Positions 54,111 to 63,284 of a stretch of 64,000 nt of DNA are shown in pieces. This DNA comes from Enterococcus sp. BWR-S5 (GTDB lineage Bacteria > Bacillota > Bacilli > Lactobacillales > Enterococcaceae): NCBI RefSeq assembly GCF_016745255.1, contig NZ_JADOEQ010000019.1, positions 1-64,000 of the forward strand, in the 5' to 3' direction. The notes beneath the pieces were generated by a model. That model ran no database searches. It worked only from the letters and a program-made list of their open reading frames with translations, and had not been told where the DNA came from. The position numbers and the translations under genes are program-made. Position 1 is the first letter of the stretch; every line of letters begins with the position of its first letter.

Positions 54111-54758
54111 TTACCTAGAACGACTACCTTGGCCTCTTCCACCACCAGCTCCTTGCCCTCCGATTCCTGCACCGCTGCCATCTTGTAGACCATTACCAGC
54201 TCCCTGGCCTCCGATTCCTGCACCACTGCCGTCTTGTAGACCATTACCAGCTCCTTGCCCTCCGATTCCTGCACCACTGCCGTCTTGTAGACCATTACCA
54301 GCTCCTTGCCCTCCGATTCCTGCACCACTGCCGTCTTGTAGACCATTACCAGCTCCTTGCCCTCCGATTCCTGCACCACTGCCGTCTTGTAGACCATTGC
54401 CAGCTCCTTGGCCACTGATTCCTGTACCGCTGCCATCACATGCTGCGATGCGATCTTTGATTTTTGTAATAATTTGGACAGCTTCAGCTTGTTTTAGTCT
54501 TTTTTGAGCAACTAATTCGTCCAAACGTTCTTGTCTTGCTGTCAGTACCTTTTCTTGAAACTCTGCTAGCTTCCCATAACCATTCGCTATTTGACCTAAC
54601 CCAGTGCCTCTTCCAATATTCATTCCGTCTAATGTTTTCCCAATAACTTCTTGCAAAATGTCTGTATTACTTTGTGCAGCATCAACTCTTTGACCACTCA
54701 TAAATGCAGCCACCATTCCTAAGCTAATCATACTAATCGCTATCCATTTTTTCTTCAT
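54111..54758 (-). CDS. Secreted DUF2680 protein with Gly-rich tandem repeats
   Basis: 215 aa. A signal peptide (ISMISLGMVAAFMSGQRVDA), a DUF2680-type helical domain (about 28-115, QERLDELVAQKRLKQAEAVQ), then five to six near-identical 17-residue units GQGAGNGLQDGSGAGIG encoded by 51-bp repeats. The frame is also open in another phase because the unit is a multiple of three. Function unknown; the tail may be a flexible wall-spanning segment. A truncated copy sits at 48000-48180. Confidence 0.85.
   Translation of the reverse strand: MKKKWIAISMISLGMVAAFMSGQRVDAAQSNTDILQEVIGKTLDGMNIGRGTGLGQIANGYGKLAEFQEKVLTARQERLDELVAQKRLKQAEAVQIITKIKDRIAACDGSGTGISGQGAGNGLQDGSGAGIGGQGAGNGLQDGSGAGIGGQGAGNGLQDGSGAGIGGQGAGNGLQDGSGAGIGGQGAGNGLQDGSGAGIGGQGAGGGRGQGSRSR
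54152..54424. repeat. 51-bp tandem repeat array
   Basis: Five or six head-to-tail copies of a 51-bp unit, nearly identical, with only a few third-position changes. Copy number could change by slippage without breaking the frame. Confidence 0.85.
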
Positions 54759-54954
54759 ATTTATTCCCTCCTATCTTTTTATGGTTATTATATCAAGAAA
54801 TTGTGACAGAAATGTGGCAAAATAGATATTTGTATCTTCAGAAATAATCTGGAATGTTTCCGTCTACAGCACAATCATTGTAATATAAACCACACCTAAC
54901 TAAAATATACAACTCACCTCATAAAGTTTACGGTTTTGGATAAAACCATGTACT

Positions 54955-54994
54955 TAAAAATAGCTGCAAGTCTTCTAACGACCTTACAGCTGTA
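54955..54994 (-). terminator. Terminator-like hairpin
   Basis: AGCTGCAAG and CTTACAGCT pair with one mismatch; a near copy of the hairpin at 14577-14615. A second stem AGCTATCTC / GAGATAGCT with TTTTTA follows at about 55177-55206. No gene is seen from 54760 to 55320. Confidence 0.5.
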
Positions 54995-55323
54995 TCCTTA
55001 ACTGTTGTTATCGTTTTTGTTTTGGAATCATGCATCGATCCGGCTGGCCGGCTCAAGTTACTATTTTTTTGTGTTTAAAGTGATATTGACATAGTATTAA
55101 TTATGAACTACTATAAATATATACCAACAACAACCTTTTTATTTTTCATATTACTCTGTTGAGTAATACTCCTTTTAGCTATCTCTTTTTGAGATAGCTT
55201 TTTATTTTTCTCAAAAAACGCCGTTTCTGGGAAGTTTTACTCAGTATATTATTAACCTTGATCCATCGAAATCACCTTAGAATCTTCCTCTTGTAAACAT
55301 AAGTTTATGAAAGTTAGATTTTG

Positions 55324-55901
55324 TTATAAGTTTTGGTGCTTTCGCTGCCTTTTTTCTCGGTATAATGTCGCTTCACTAATCCCAGTCTCTTTAGCAACCC
55401 TCTTCACCGTCCGTTTTGGGTCTTTCAATCTTTCCATCGCTAGATCCAATTGCTCACGACTGAATTTCTTTGGCCGACCTTCTCTAAAATCCGGATTAAG
55501 CTTCGCAAGTGCTTTCCCTTCTTGTGTCCGTTCCACAATCATATCTCGTTCAAATTCTGCAAAAGCAGAAAAAATCGTGAACGTTAGACATCCGGTCGGA
55601 GTGTCCTCGATTATCCCATATTCAAAATCTGAATCTTCACACCTCGATTGAATAAATCTTGAACTGTTTCTAATCCCTGGATCGTTGATCGAGCAAAGCG
55701 ATCCAATTTTGTCACGACTAAAGTGTCTCCTTCAGATAATTCCTGAAGCAGCTGCTGGAATTCTTTTCGGTCAACTTTTGTACCGGTGAATTTTTCTGTG
55801 TAAATTTTGTCACATCCCTGTTTTTTCAAAGCAAGGATTTGTGACTCCAAATCTTGTCCCCAAGTCGAGTCCCTGGCATATCCAAAAATCACGAAAAACA
55901 C
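55324..55901 (-). pseudogene. tnpR: Tn3-family resolvase with 1-nt frameshift
   Basis: The N-terminal part (GTG near 55892; FGYARDSTWGQDLESQI with the catalytic Ser, [20 protein letters not shown]) ends at ILNMG-stop. One missing G in a G-run near 55614 would continue [38 protein letters not shown] and the C-terminal HTH ([20 protein letters not shown]) to 55324. Complete apart from the indel. Its 5' end lies within the 75-bp inverted repeat that contains a Tn3-type end. Confidence 0.88.
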
Positions 55902-55969
55902 CTCATTCCTACCGCTATTTTCTGTACGGATGTTCCAGTGACCCCTTAACCCAAATTATAGCGTAAAAT
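55895..55969 (-). repeat. 75-bp inverted repeat, left copy (Tn3-type end)
   Basis: Exactly complementary to 63434-63508. Contains GGGGTCACTGGAACATCCGT reading leftwards from 55945, a typical 38-bp Tn3-family terminal repeat (55908-55945), plus 24 bp outside it that are also shared. The resolvase lies on the inner side of this end. Confidence 0.9.
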
Positions 55970-56005
55970 TGGACTCAAGAGAACCTTACAACACAATCCT
56001 TTTTT

Positions 56006-56596
56006 TTATGCGCCTAGAGATTCACCGATTGCGCCACCTGGATGCCAAACGACATAATCTTCGGATTTTAGTTTTCGCTCTTTTTGCAAAAGAATCGATA
56101 AGGTCTGCAACAATAATGTTTGTTTGATAATCGAAGCACGCGGTGGTTTGTTCAGGTCATCACCTTCTTCTTTGGTGCAAGTGCACAAGGACACATCTGA
56201 TAACTGACTCAAAGAAGAGTTGTGGTTTCTCGAAACGCCGATGATTTTTGCCCCATTGGCTTTCAATGTGCGAATCGTGTATAACAATTCTACTGTCTCA
56301 CCACTATTAGAAATCGCAATCACAACATCTCCTACCCTAACCTGTCCACTAGATCCATGCACAGCCTCTGTACCATCTAAAAAGTAAGCAGGAGTTCCGG
56401 TAGAAGAAAGCAGTGAAGCAATATAGCCGGAAACGTAAGAGGGTTTGCCAATTCCTGTGACATGAACCCGACCACCTTCGCTCTCTGAAGCTAAGACCAA
56501 TGATTCTGCTTCATTTAAAGCTTGATAATCCATCGTATCAAATAACTCGTTAATCTCGTTTTTTATAGTTTGTTCAAATTTTTCAATCATAATCAA
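56006..56596 (-). CDS. SIS-domain sugar-phosphate isomerase-like protein
   Basis: 196 aa. The SIS fold is shown by GGRVHVTGIGKPSYVSGYIA, VVIAISNSGETVELLYTI and KIIGVSRNHNSSLSQLSD, with VVWHPGGAIGESLG at the end. It resembles the N-terminal part of KpsF/GutQ (arabinose-5-phosphate isomerases) without CBS domains. Last gene of the PTS operon, overlapping the second IIB gene by 4 bp. Likely isomerises or binds the phosphorylated sugar. Confidence 0.88.
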   Translation of the reverse strand: MIMIEKFEQTIKNEINELFDTMDYQALNEAESLVLASESEGGRVHVTGIGKPSYVSGYIASLLSSTGTPAYFLDGTEAVHGSSGQVRVGDVVIAISNSGETVELLYTIRTLKANGAKIIGVSRNHNSSLSQLSDVSLCTCTKEEGDDLNKPPRASIIKQTLLLQTLSILLQKERKLKSEDYVVWHPGGAIGESLGA

Positions 56597-57081
56597 CCAT
56601 CTTTCTTCGTTTGTTTAAAGATAGAGTAGTCTTTTGAGTCGTAAGGTGCAGTTTGTAAGAAAAATTTTGTTCCTTTATTCTGAACATATCGAATCGCTTT
56701 GATTTCTTCAGCACTGTAGTATGCGTCCAACTGCTTAATCATTACTCTGCTGGCAGGATAAGGTAGCTGAACTTCTGCAGTTTCAAAGCCTTTATCAATT
56801 GCCTCTTTCAGTACTTCCAGATCTTTGAAAATGATCATAAGATTGCACTTTTCTTCTCGATCTTTTTGGAGAAATTCAATCAGCTGATCAACGGAAAAAA
56901 TACCCACGCCTTTCTTTTTCGGAAAACTAAGCTGTAGAACTTTTGCAAGAAAAGGATCATTGATATGAGTGGGATCAACTACTACAATGAAATTCGCATT
57001 TATGAAGCTGTTCCAATTCAAAGCTACTGTTGCATGCAACAACCGATTATCTACACGAACTAATTTGATTTTCACACTCAT
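56593..57081 (-). CDS. PTS mannose-family IIB component, second copy
   Basis: 162 aa. The phosphorylated His is in VRVDNRLLHATVALNW. It differs clearly from the IIB at 62129, so the operon holds two IIB proteins. It may serve a second transporter or have a regulatory role towards the adjacent CdaR-like protein. It begins right after that gene's stop. Confidence 0.88.
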   Translation of the reverse strand: MSVKIKLVRVDNRLLHATVALNWNSFINANFIVVVDPTHINDPFLAKVLQLSFPKKKGVGIFSVDQLIEFLQKDREEKCNLMIIFKDLEVLKEAIDKGFETAEVQLPYPASRVMIKQLDAYYSAEEIKAIRYVQNKGTKFFLQTAPYDSKDYSIFKQTKKDG

Positions 57082-58155
57082 TTACTTTTCACCCACTTGC
57101 TTTCTACTTTGGCTTTTTAGAAAATTTGCCAAACCATAAATCATCATTTTTCCTTGGAAACTTCCTCGAATGTCCAAATTAAACAGTTCCTCATAACGCT
57201 TAATCTTGTACAGCAAAGTATTTTTGTGTAAAAACAGCCTTTCAGAGGTCTTCTTGACACTGAAATCATTTGCATAAAGCTGAGCAACTACTTGAATAAG
57301 CTCATCCACGTCCAATTGATCCGTTTTTCTTTTGTAATAATCAAAAACATTAGCGGTCAGCTTTCTTGAAGCATTCGTTGTGAAATAAGAAAACAAATGA
57401 TCTTCAAAATAGACCGGTTCATCCTTCGTTAGCGAAACATTTTCCCGCAGCCAGAGACAGTTCAAATAACTGAAACTGTATAAATCGATGTCCACTTGGA
57501 TCGATCCAACAGCGTAATAACAATCCGTCAACCCCCATTCAATCATCTCTTGAATAAAATCGTCCAGATATTCTGTTGTACTCACTTCATTCTTTTTAGG
57601 CAATGATTTATAAATGAGCAAATTGCTAGGGTTCAACAAAGAATAGATCGTATTCTTATCGTTGATCTTACATTTCAAACCCATAATTTCTTCTTTATCA
57701 AACTTTTCTTCATTAACTATATAAATCGGTATTCGAGGAAGCGATGAATCAAAATTAATTTTTGCCATCAACTCTTCTATATACCTGTAACTGGATCTTT
57801 CTTCATTCAAAAGTTCCTTGATCAGTTTGTCATCTATCGAAAGAATCCCTTTCGCTGATTTCTGATTCAACTCATATTGAATCCGTGTCTTCAAGGAATC
57901 AAAAAGAAGTTTTCCAACAACATCAATCGCTTGATTAGGGCCGCTGATCCATAAGTATCCATATCGATGATTGGACACAACGATTTTGTATATTCGATGA
58001 TCAGAGTCCTTGCTTTCAATCGATACCGTCTCGTTAATTTTTTCTTCCAAACTGCACGATATTATCCTACCATTTTCGTTCAGTAACCCAATGATATAGT
58101 CGGGGTTTTCTTGAACTACATGAATGAACTCTTTAAAAATTTTCCCTAGTTTCAT
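57082..58155 (-). CDS. CdaR/PucR-family transcriptional regulator
   Basis: 357 aa from the ATG at 58155 (site GGTGA; the ORF is open to 58167). The N-terminal part is a sensor-like domain (IIGLLNENGRIISCSLEEKI), the middle is GGDEF-like, and the C-terminus carries the PucR-type HTH (VKKTSERLFLHKNTLLYKIK, RYEELFNLDIRG). CdaR-type proteins activate sugar-acid catabolic genes. It probably regulates this operon, perhaps through the dyads upstream of 63250. Confidence 0.85.
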   Translation of the reverse strand: MKLGKIFKEFIHVVQENPDYIIGLLNENGRIISCSLEEKINETVSIESKDSDHRIYKIVVSNHRYGYLWISGPNQAIDVVGKLLFDSLKTRIQYELNQKSAKGILSIDDKLIKELLNEERSSYRYIEELMAKINFDSSLPRIPIYIVNEEKFDKEEIMGLKCKINDKNTIYSLLNPSNLLIYKSLPKKNEVSTTEYLDDFIQEMIEWGLTDCYYAVGSIQVDIDLYSFSYLNCLWLRENVSLTKDEPVYFEDHLFSYFTTNASRKLTANVFDYYKRKTDQLDVDELIQVVAQLYANDFSVKKTSERLFLHKNTLLYKIKRYEELFNLDIRGSFQGKMMIYGLANFLKSQSRKQVGEK

Positions 58156-58247
58156 TTTGATCACCAAAAATTCTATTTTGATCTAAATATACCATAATTC
58201 TTAGCCGCATTCATCACTCGAAAACTCATTTGACTACCCATCTTTAT

Positions 58248-59132
58248 TTATAAATAATAATAAGCTAACATCTTTTTAACTTTACTTTCTACTTGCGTAT
58301 TTGGTTCTTGGACCGGTTTTCTAGCGGGGCCCACTTCAGCAATACCAGCCATTTCTACTGCTTGTTTTAGTATTGATGGAACAGTTCCCATCGGCAATAC
58401 GTTCCGCAATTCTTCAATATCTTGCTGCAACTTTTGTGCTTCTTCCAAATTTCCTGCACGATATGCTCGATCCAACCCCACCAAAGTTTCAGTGATCAAA
58501 TTGCTCGTTCCGGCGATTGCACCGGTTGCTCCCATTTGATAGCCAGCTAAAATTTTGGAATCTGAACCAACCAATACTTTGATTTTTGTGCCTTCAGCCG
58601 CTTCAATATAACTTTTCAAATTAGCTAAATCACCGCTGCTGTCCTTAATCCCACATATGTTCTCAACCTTAGTCAAGGTTTTCAGTACACTCGCAGATAT
58701 ATTCATTCCTGTAGCTTTGGGAATGTTGTATAAAATAATCGGAATCTTTACACTTTCAGCGACTTGGATATAATGTTGAATCAATTCCTCATCGGTTGGT
58801 CGCAGAAAATAAGGAGTGATCACTGATAAAGCGTCTGCTCCGAGTGATTCCGCTTGTTTCGATAATTGAATCGTTTCTTTGGTTGAACATGCGCCAGTAC
58901 CCACATAGACTGGAACGCGTCCGTTAACATGATCAATAACCGCTTTAGCAAAAGCCATTTTTTCTTGATTATCTAAAACATGGAACTCTCCGTTGCTGCC
59001 CAATGGGAATATGCCTGAAACACCTTTTTTAATCAAATGATTGACTAATTGTTCCATTGCGGCTAAATTTAAACTTTCTGCTGTATCCCTTTTAATAGGA
59101 GTGACAATCGGGGTTATGATTCCTTCAAACAC
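58248..59132 (-). CDS. DapA/NanA-superfamily aldolase
   Basis: 294 aa. The Schiff-base Lys is in ICGIKDSSGDL, the conserved Tyr in IILYNIPKATG, and the carboxylate-binding motif is PLGSNGEFHVL. This TIM-barrel family includes dihydrodipicolinate synthase, sialic acid lyase and 2-keto-3-deoxy-sugar-acid aldolases. In a sugar operon the last is most likely. Its presence together with an Eda-type aldolase is unusual. Confidence 0.9.
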   Translation of the reverse strand: MFEGIITPIVTPIKRDTAESLNLAAMEQLVNHLIKKGVSGIFPLGSNGEFHVLDNQEKMAFAKAVIDHVNGRVPVYVGTGACSTKETIQLSKQAESLGADALSVITPYFLRPTDEELIQHYIQVAESVKIPIILYNIPKATGMNISASVLKTLTKVENICGIKDSSGDLANLKSYIEAAEGTKIKVLVGSDSKILAGYQMGATGAIAGTSNLITETLVGLDRAYRAGNLEEAQKLQQDIEELRNVLPMGTVPSILKQAVEMAGIAEVGPARKPVQEPNTQVESKVKKMLAYYYL

Positions 59133-59150
59133 GTTTACTCCACCTGCTTT

Positions 59151-59558
59151 CTAAACTTCTAATCGTTCATTAGTCAAAATCATGCTTTCGTTAAAGACTT
59201 TAAAGCTGTCTTGCACGATTTGTTCCAGATCAATACTTTCTGCGGTCATACCTTTCATATATAGCTCAATTAGCAAAGGTAAATTCACACCGCTCAATAC
59301 TTTATGATCGTATTGTTTCGTCAGTGCCGTCAAAACGTTAGACGGTGTTCCGCCAAATAAATCGACCAAAGCAATGGTCTGTCCTTCGATTTCTTCAAAA
59401 ATCGCTCTTGCTTCTTTATAAAAATCCTCAAAAGATTTTTCTGGAAGCAGTGATAGATTATAGATATTTTCAGTCTGCCCAATGATCATTTCCGCTGATT
59501 TCACCAGCTCTTCACCAAACTGACCGTGAGTTGCTACAATGATGTTCAATTTTGCCAT
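59151..59558 (-). CDS. PTS mannose-family IIA component
   Basis: 135 aa from the ATG at 59558 (site AGAGGAAATGA; a TTG at 59576 is also open). The phosphorylated His is in NIIVATHGQFGEELVKSAEM, and DLFGGTPSNV is the second conserved loop. It passes phosphate from HPr to IIB. It overlaps the end of the dehydrogenase gene. Confidence 0.92.
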   Translation of the reverse strand: MAKLNIIVATHGQFGEELVKSAEMIIGQTENIYNLSLLPEKSFEDFYKEARAIFEEIEGQTIALVDLFGGTPSNVLTALTKQYDHKVLSGVNLPLLIELYMKGMTAESIDLEQIVQDSFKVFNESMILTNERLEV

Positions 59559-59572
59559 TTCATTTCCTCTTT

Positions 59573-60514
59573 TCAACTCTGTGTTAAAATTTGTAATTGT
59601 TCCATAATAATTCTTGATGAATACTCGCAGGTTCGTTTTTCTGATTCCACGGTTCGTGCTGCGGTATGGGACGTCAATAAGAAGTTGTCCAATTCCAACA
59701 GCGGCTCGTCTTCCGCTGGCGGCTCTGTGCTGAACACATCAAAGCAGGCACTTCTGATTTCTCCTGTTTTCAAAGCTTGATACAAGGCATATTCGTCTAC
59801 TATCCCGCCTCTAGCAGTATTCAATAAGCATGCGCTGGATTTCATTTTTTTAAATTCTTTTGTTGAGATCATATTTTTGGTATCATTGATTAATGGTAGG
59901 TGTAGCGAGATATAATCTGAACTTTCCAGTAAATGTCCCAATTCGACTTTTTTAACTTGGTACTCGTCTAATACTTCGGTTGAAATATCGAACACATCAT
60001 TTACTTGGACAGTCATACCTACGCCTACTGCTTGTTTTGCTAAGTATTTTCCAATCGCTCCAAAACCGATGATTCCCAATACTTTTTCCCGCACTTCAAA
60101 CCCAGTTGGTTTTTCCCATCCATGATTTTTCACCTCACGAATCGTTGTCCATAGATTCTTCGACTCGCAATAGATAAAACTCATAACATGCTCCGCTACC
60201 GCATTCGAATTCGATCCAATCGTTCTGCCTACATAGATATTTTTACTTTCAGCGTAAGTGACATCAATGTTATCTGTTCCCACACCAAATTTACATATTA
60301 CCTTCAGTTTCGGGCATTGATCAATCAGCACCTGATCCATTTTATCAACGCCCACAATAATCGCATCTGCATCTCTGGCTAGTTCAGTAAATTCTTCTGG
60401 TGAATAAGCCAAACCTGTATCGTTGTAATGAACCTCTAAACCTGCTTGCTTCATTGTCTCCACGTAATCCCCCCCGTAAGCGGCAAAACCTCGTGGTGTT
60501 ATTAATACTTTCAT
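59573..60514 (-). CDS. D-2-hydroxyacid dehydrogenase (phosphoglycerate dehydrogenase-like)
   Basis: 313 aa. NAD-binding GFGAIGKYLAKQAVGVGM, catalytic Arg in LLNTARGGIVDEYAL, catalytic His in LLTSHTAARTVES; the Glu lies between them. It oxidises a D-2-hydroxyacid or reduces a 2-keto acid. Within this operon the substrate is probably a phosphorylated sugar acid or its keto product. Confidence 0.9.
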   Translation of the reverse strand: MKVLITPRGFAAYGGDYVETMKQAGLEVHYNDTGLAYSPEEFTELARDADAIIVGVDKMDQVLIDQCPKLKVICKFGVGTDNIDVTYAESKNIYVGRTIGSNSNAVAEHVMSFIYCESKNLWTTIREVKNHGWEKPTGFEVREKVLGIIGFGAIGKYLAKQAVGVGMTVQVNDVFDISTEVLDEYQVKKVELGHLLESSDYISLHLPLINDTKNMISTKEFKKMKSSACLLNTARGGIVDEYALYQALKTGEIRSACFDVFSTEPPAEDEPLLELDNFLLTSHTAARTVESEKRTCEYSSRIIMEQLQILTQS

Positions 60515-60526
60515 CCAGTTCCTCCT

Positions 60527-61363
60527 CTAAATAATTCCTAAGAATGTCAGCAAAATGGCCAGCGCCATCGTGACAAAAATGATATTGAGATACTTCGGAC
60601 CTTTTTTGATGATATAGAAATACATCGCCATCACTAAACAGAATGGTAAAAGATTCGGCAGCATTCCATTCAAAATCTCCTGCACAGAAACTGTCTCTGT
60701 TTTACTTACAAATTCTAAAATTGTCTCAAATTTGACATACGCCGCGGATAAACAACCAATCATAAACAACCCAACAATACTCGCAATGTCGATAACCTTC
60801 TTGATTGCTCCTGATTGCAGAATCGTCATAACTGAGTTTCTCCCTAACGAGTAGCCTTTGTTAAATAGAAACCATGACCAGCCATAAGACCATGCAAGAT
60901 AGATCAACCCAGGAATAAAAGCAGCTAAAACAGAACCTTCCAATGCCATCGGAACAAAAATCGCTAAAGGAATTGTCGCGACGATCCCTTGGTCAACACT
61001 GTCGCCGATTCCAGCTAAAGGACCCATCAAACCAATTTTCAATGATTCCATCATCTCAGGAGTGACCTCTTCATTCCCCATCGCACGTTGTTCTTCAAGT
61101 GAAATGATGATACCGTGAATAACACTGCCCCAGTCACAGTTAGTATTAAACATTTGGACATGACGTTTCATTGATTCTTGCAACTCATCAGGATCATCTT
61201 TGTAGATTTTTTGCAAAATTTTATTTAATGAATAGCTGAAGGCCAAAGCCTGCATCCGGTCAAAACTTACAGGAACCTCCACAGCTAATGTCCACTTCCA
61301 CCAAGCTTTGAATAGATCCATGCGAGTGATTTTTTTTTCTGAAACTGTACTTACTTCGCTCAT
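60527..61363 (-). CDS. PTS mannose-family IID component
   Basis: 278 aa. Typical start ITRMDLFKAWWKWTLAVEVP, the motif GDSVDQGIVATI in the middle, and C-terminal membrane helices (PFCLVMAMYFYIIKKG, NIIFVTMALAILLTFLGII). Forms the membrane channel together with IIC. Overlaps IIC by 4 bp. Confidence 0.93.
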   Translation of the reverse strand: MSEVSTVSEKKITRMDLFKAWWKWTLAVEVPVSFDRMQALAFSYSLNKILQKIYKDDPDELQESMKRHVQMFNTNCDWGSVIHGIIISLEEQRAMGNEEVTPEMMESLKIGLMGPLAGIGDSVDQGIVATIPLAIFVPMALEGSVLAAFIPGLIYLAWSYGWSWFLFNKGYSLGRNSVMTILQSGAIKKVIDIASIVGLFMIGCLSAAYVKFETILEFVSKTETVSVQEILNGMLPNLLPFCLVMAMYFYIIKKGPKYLNIIFVTMALAILLTFLGII

Positions 61364-62109
61364 GCGTAATCCTCCTCATCAGAAGTTTGTTTAAATAAAG
61401 AACTGATCATCGCTATACAAACCGCGAAAACAGCACCAGTCAGCATAGAGAAGCCCATAACTGAGTATGCGAAGAACCCTAAAACAAAGAATGGCAAATA
61501 TTGTTTTTTACCCATAACGACTAATGTTAAGGCGAATCCTAAAGCGGGAAGCATCGCACCAGCATTTGATAAGCCATTCATCAACCATTCAGGAATCACA
61601 TTAATAAAGGCTTTGACGACATTTGCACCAAATAGGGTTGAGATAAATACCGGAGTAAAATACAAAACGCCATTTGTCAGCCACGGAATCAGGAATGAAT
61701 ACAAGGACAGCTGATCATATTTACCTTCTTCAATTAATTTGTCTGCCCGTGTATTGTAGAAAGAGTTGAACGTACGACGAACATTATTGATCAATACTCC
61801 TAGAACACCAAAGGGAACAGCTAGCGCCACAGCCGCATTCGCATCTAAATTACTTAATAAAGCTGCCGGAATAGCGATACAAGCTGCTAATGCTTGGTCG
61901 CTTGGAATATTACCCCCAGCTTCGATCCCGCCCATATAAATCAATTGGATCGTTGCTCCATACAATAGACCTTGCTGAACATCACCAAAAACTAACCCAA
62001 TAAATACACCTAAAACAACTGGCTTACGAAAAGCAAAGGAGAAGAAATACTGTGCCCTTCCCATTGCGATCCAATAAATAAGTCCCACTAACGCTGCTTG
62101 AATAACCAT
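61360..62109 (-). CDS. PTS mannose-family IIC component
   Basis: 249 aa, seven or so membrane helices (VIQAALVGLIYWIAMGRAQY; GDVQQGLLYGATIQLIYMGG, the conserved IIC motif). Defines sugar specificity with IID. Second membrane subunit of the same transporter; site AAGGAG. Confidence 0.93.
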   Translation of the reverse strand: MVIQAALVGLIYWIAMGRAQYFFSFAFRKPVVLGVFIGLVFGDVQQGLLYGATIQLIYMGGIEAGGNIPSDQALAACIAIPAALLSNLDANAAVALAVPFGVLGVLINNVRRTFNSFYNTRADKLIEEGKYDQLSLYSFLIPWLTNGVLYFTPVFISTLFGANVVKAFINVIPEWLMNGLSNAGAMLPALGFALTLVVMGKKQYLPFFVLGFFAYSVMGFSMLTGAVFAVCIAMISSLFKQTSDEEDYA

Positions 62110-62128
62110 GATAATCTCCTTTTCATTT

Positions 62129-62608
62129 TTATAGTTTTGCTACCGCATTCTTCAATGTTTCAGAAGGATAATCTGGTGTCGTTTGAAAATAAACGTTGAC
62201 CCCTTCTTTTTCTAAATCAAGTAACTGATCGGCATCTGTTCGATCCAGCGTAATCGCATTATTAACTGCTTTTCTACCTGGTCCACCGCCTAAACCGCCG
62301 ATTTGGACTTCTTCTAATTTCAACCCTTTTTCTACAGTGGAGCATAATTCCTTGACGCTCTTAAACAATAACAACACACGATTTTTATCCAACCCTCCTT
62401 TTTCTTGTATTGTAACAGCTTGTTCCGAAGAGACAACACTAATCTTCACTCCCTTTGGCGCAGCCATTTTAAATACATCCTGCATAAACGAATCCTTGCT
62501 CAATTCTGTGTCGACCGTCACAATCTCATTGATATCACATTGTTTTAACCAGCGTGTAATCACCTGTCCGTGAATCAATCGAAAATCTACTCGTGTTAAT
62601 GCAATCAT
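62129..62608 (-). CDS. PTS mannose-family IIB component, first copy
   Basis: 159 aa. The phosphorylated His is in TRVDFRLIHGQVITRW. It transfers phosphate to the sugar during import by IICD. It sits directly upstream of IIC in the usual IIB-IIC-IID order. Confidence 0.93.
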   Translation of the reverse strand: MIALTRVDFRLIHGQVITRWLKQCDINEIVTVDTELSKDSFMQDVFKMAAPKGVKISVVSSEQAVTIQEKGGLDKNRVLLLFKSVKELCSTVEKGLKLEEVQIGGLGGGPGRKAVNNAITLDRTDADQLLDLEKEGVNVYFQTTPDYPSETLKNAVAKL

Positions 62609-62623
62609 TCCTTTTCCCTCTTT

Positions 62624-63250
62624 CTATCTAAAATCTTTAATAATTTCTGCAATTTTATTTGCATTGTATTCAATCTCTTTTGTCGTGCCCTTAGTTAATA
62701 AAGAACCAAAACCACATACATCCACACCATTTTTCAACCATTCGCTCAAGTTGTCTAAGGTAATCCCACCGCTAGCTAAAATCGGCATGTCAGGTACAGG
62801 TGTTTTAAAAACTTTTACCAATTGATTACCGTAAAAATCAGAAATTGGAAAAGCTTTAATAAATGCAGCACCAGCACTTAATGCCTCTACCGCTTCAGTA
62901 AAACTAGTGCACCCTGGTGCATATGGAATTTGATAGCGGTTACAAATTCGAGCAACACCCAAATCAAAATTCGGAGAAATAATAAAATCTGCCCCTTTTA
63001 GAATTGCATGTCTTGCTGTTTCAGAATCGAGGACTGTTCCAGCACCCACACATAATGAAACACCATATTTTTCTTTCAGCTGCTGGATGATCTCCCCAGC
63101 GTTGTTCAAGGTAAAGCTCATTTCCATTACTGGAATACCACCTGCAATACAGCCTTCTGCGATTTCTGCTGCCCGTTCAAATGTCTCTGTTCGTACAATT
63201 GCCAATGCCCCAATACCATACATAAATTTTATCGTATTTGCTTTTTTCAT
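62624..63250 (-). CDS. eda: KDPG/KHG (Eda-type) aldolase
   Basis: 208 aa from the ATG at 63250 (site GGAGG; the ORF is open to 63352). The catalytic Glu is in GIPVMEMSFTL, the substrate pocket is in ADFIISPNFDLGV, and the Schiff-base Lys in AAFIKAFPISDFYG. It splits 2-keto-3-deoxy-6-phosphosugar acids into pyruvate and glyceraldehyde-3-phosphate. First gene of the operon, so the imported compound is probably converted to a KDPG-like intermediate. Confidence 0.9.
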   Translation of the reverse strand: MKKANTIKFMYGIGALAIVRTETFERAAEIAEGCIAGGIPVMEMSFTLNNAGEIIQQLKEKYGVSLCVGAGTVLDSETARHAILKGADFIISPNFDLGVARICNRYQIPYAPGCTSFTEAVEALSAGAAFIKAFPISDFYGNQLVKVFKTPVPDMPILASGGITLDNLSEWLKNGVDVCGFGSLLTKGTTKEIEYNANKIAEIIKDFR

Positions 63251-63284
63251 TATTGATCGCCTCCATGAACATATTTTTGCATGA

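Noticed and set aside
54077-54439. 120-aa repeat protein in the alternative frame (VQESEGKELVMVYKT units)
   Set aside because: It arises because the 51-bp repeat is a multiple of three; it lacks a signal peptide and ribosome site, while the other frame has a secretion signal and the DUF2680 domain.
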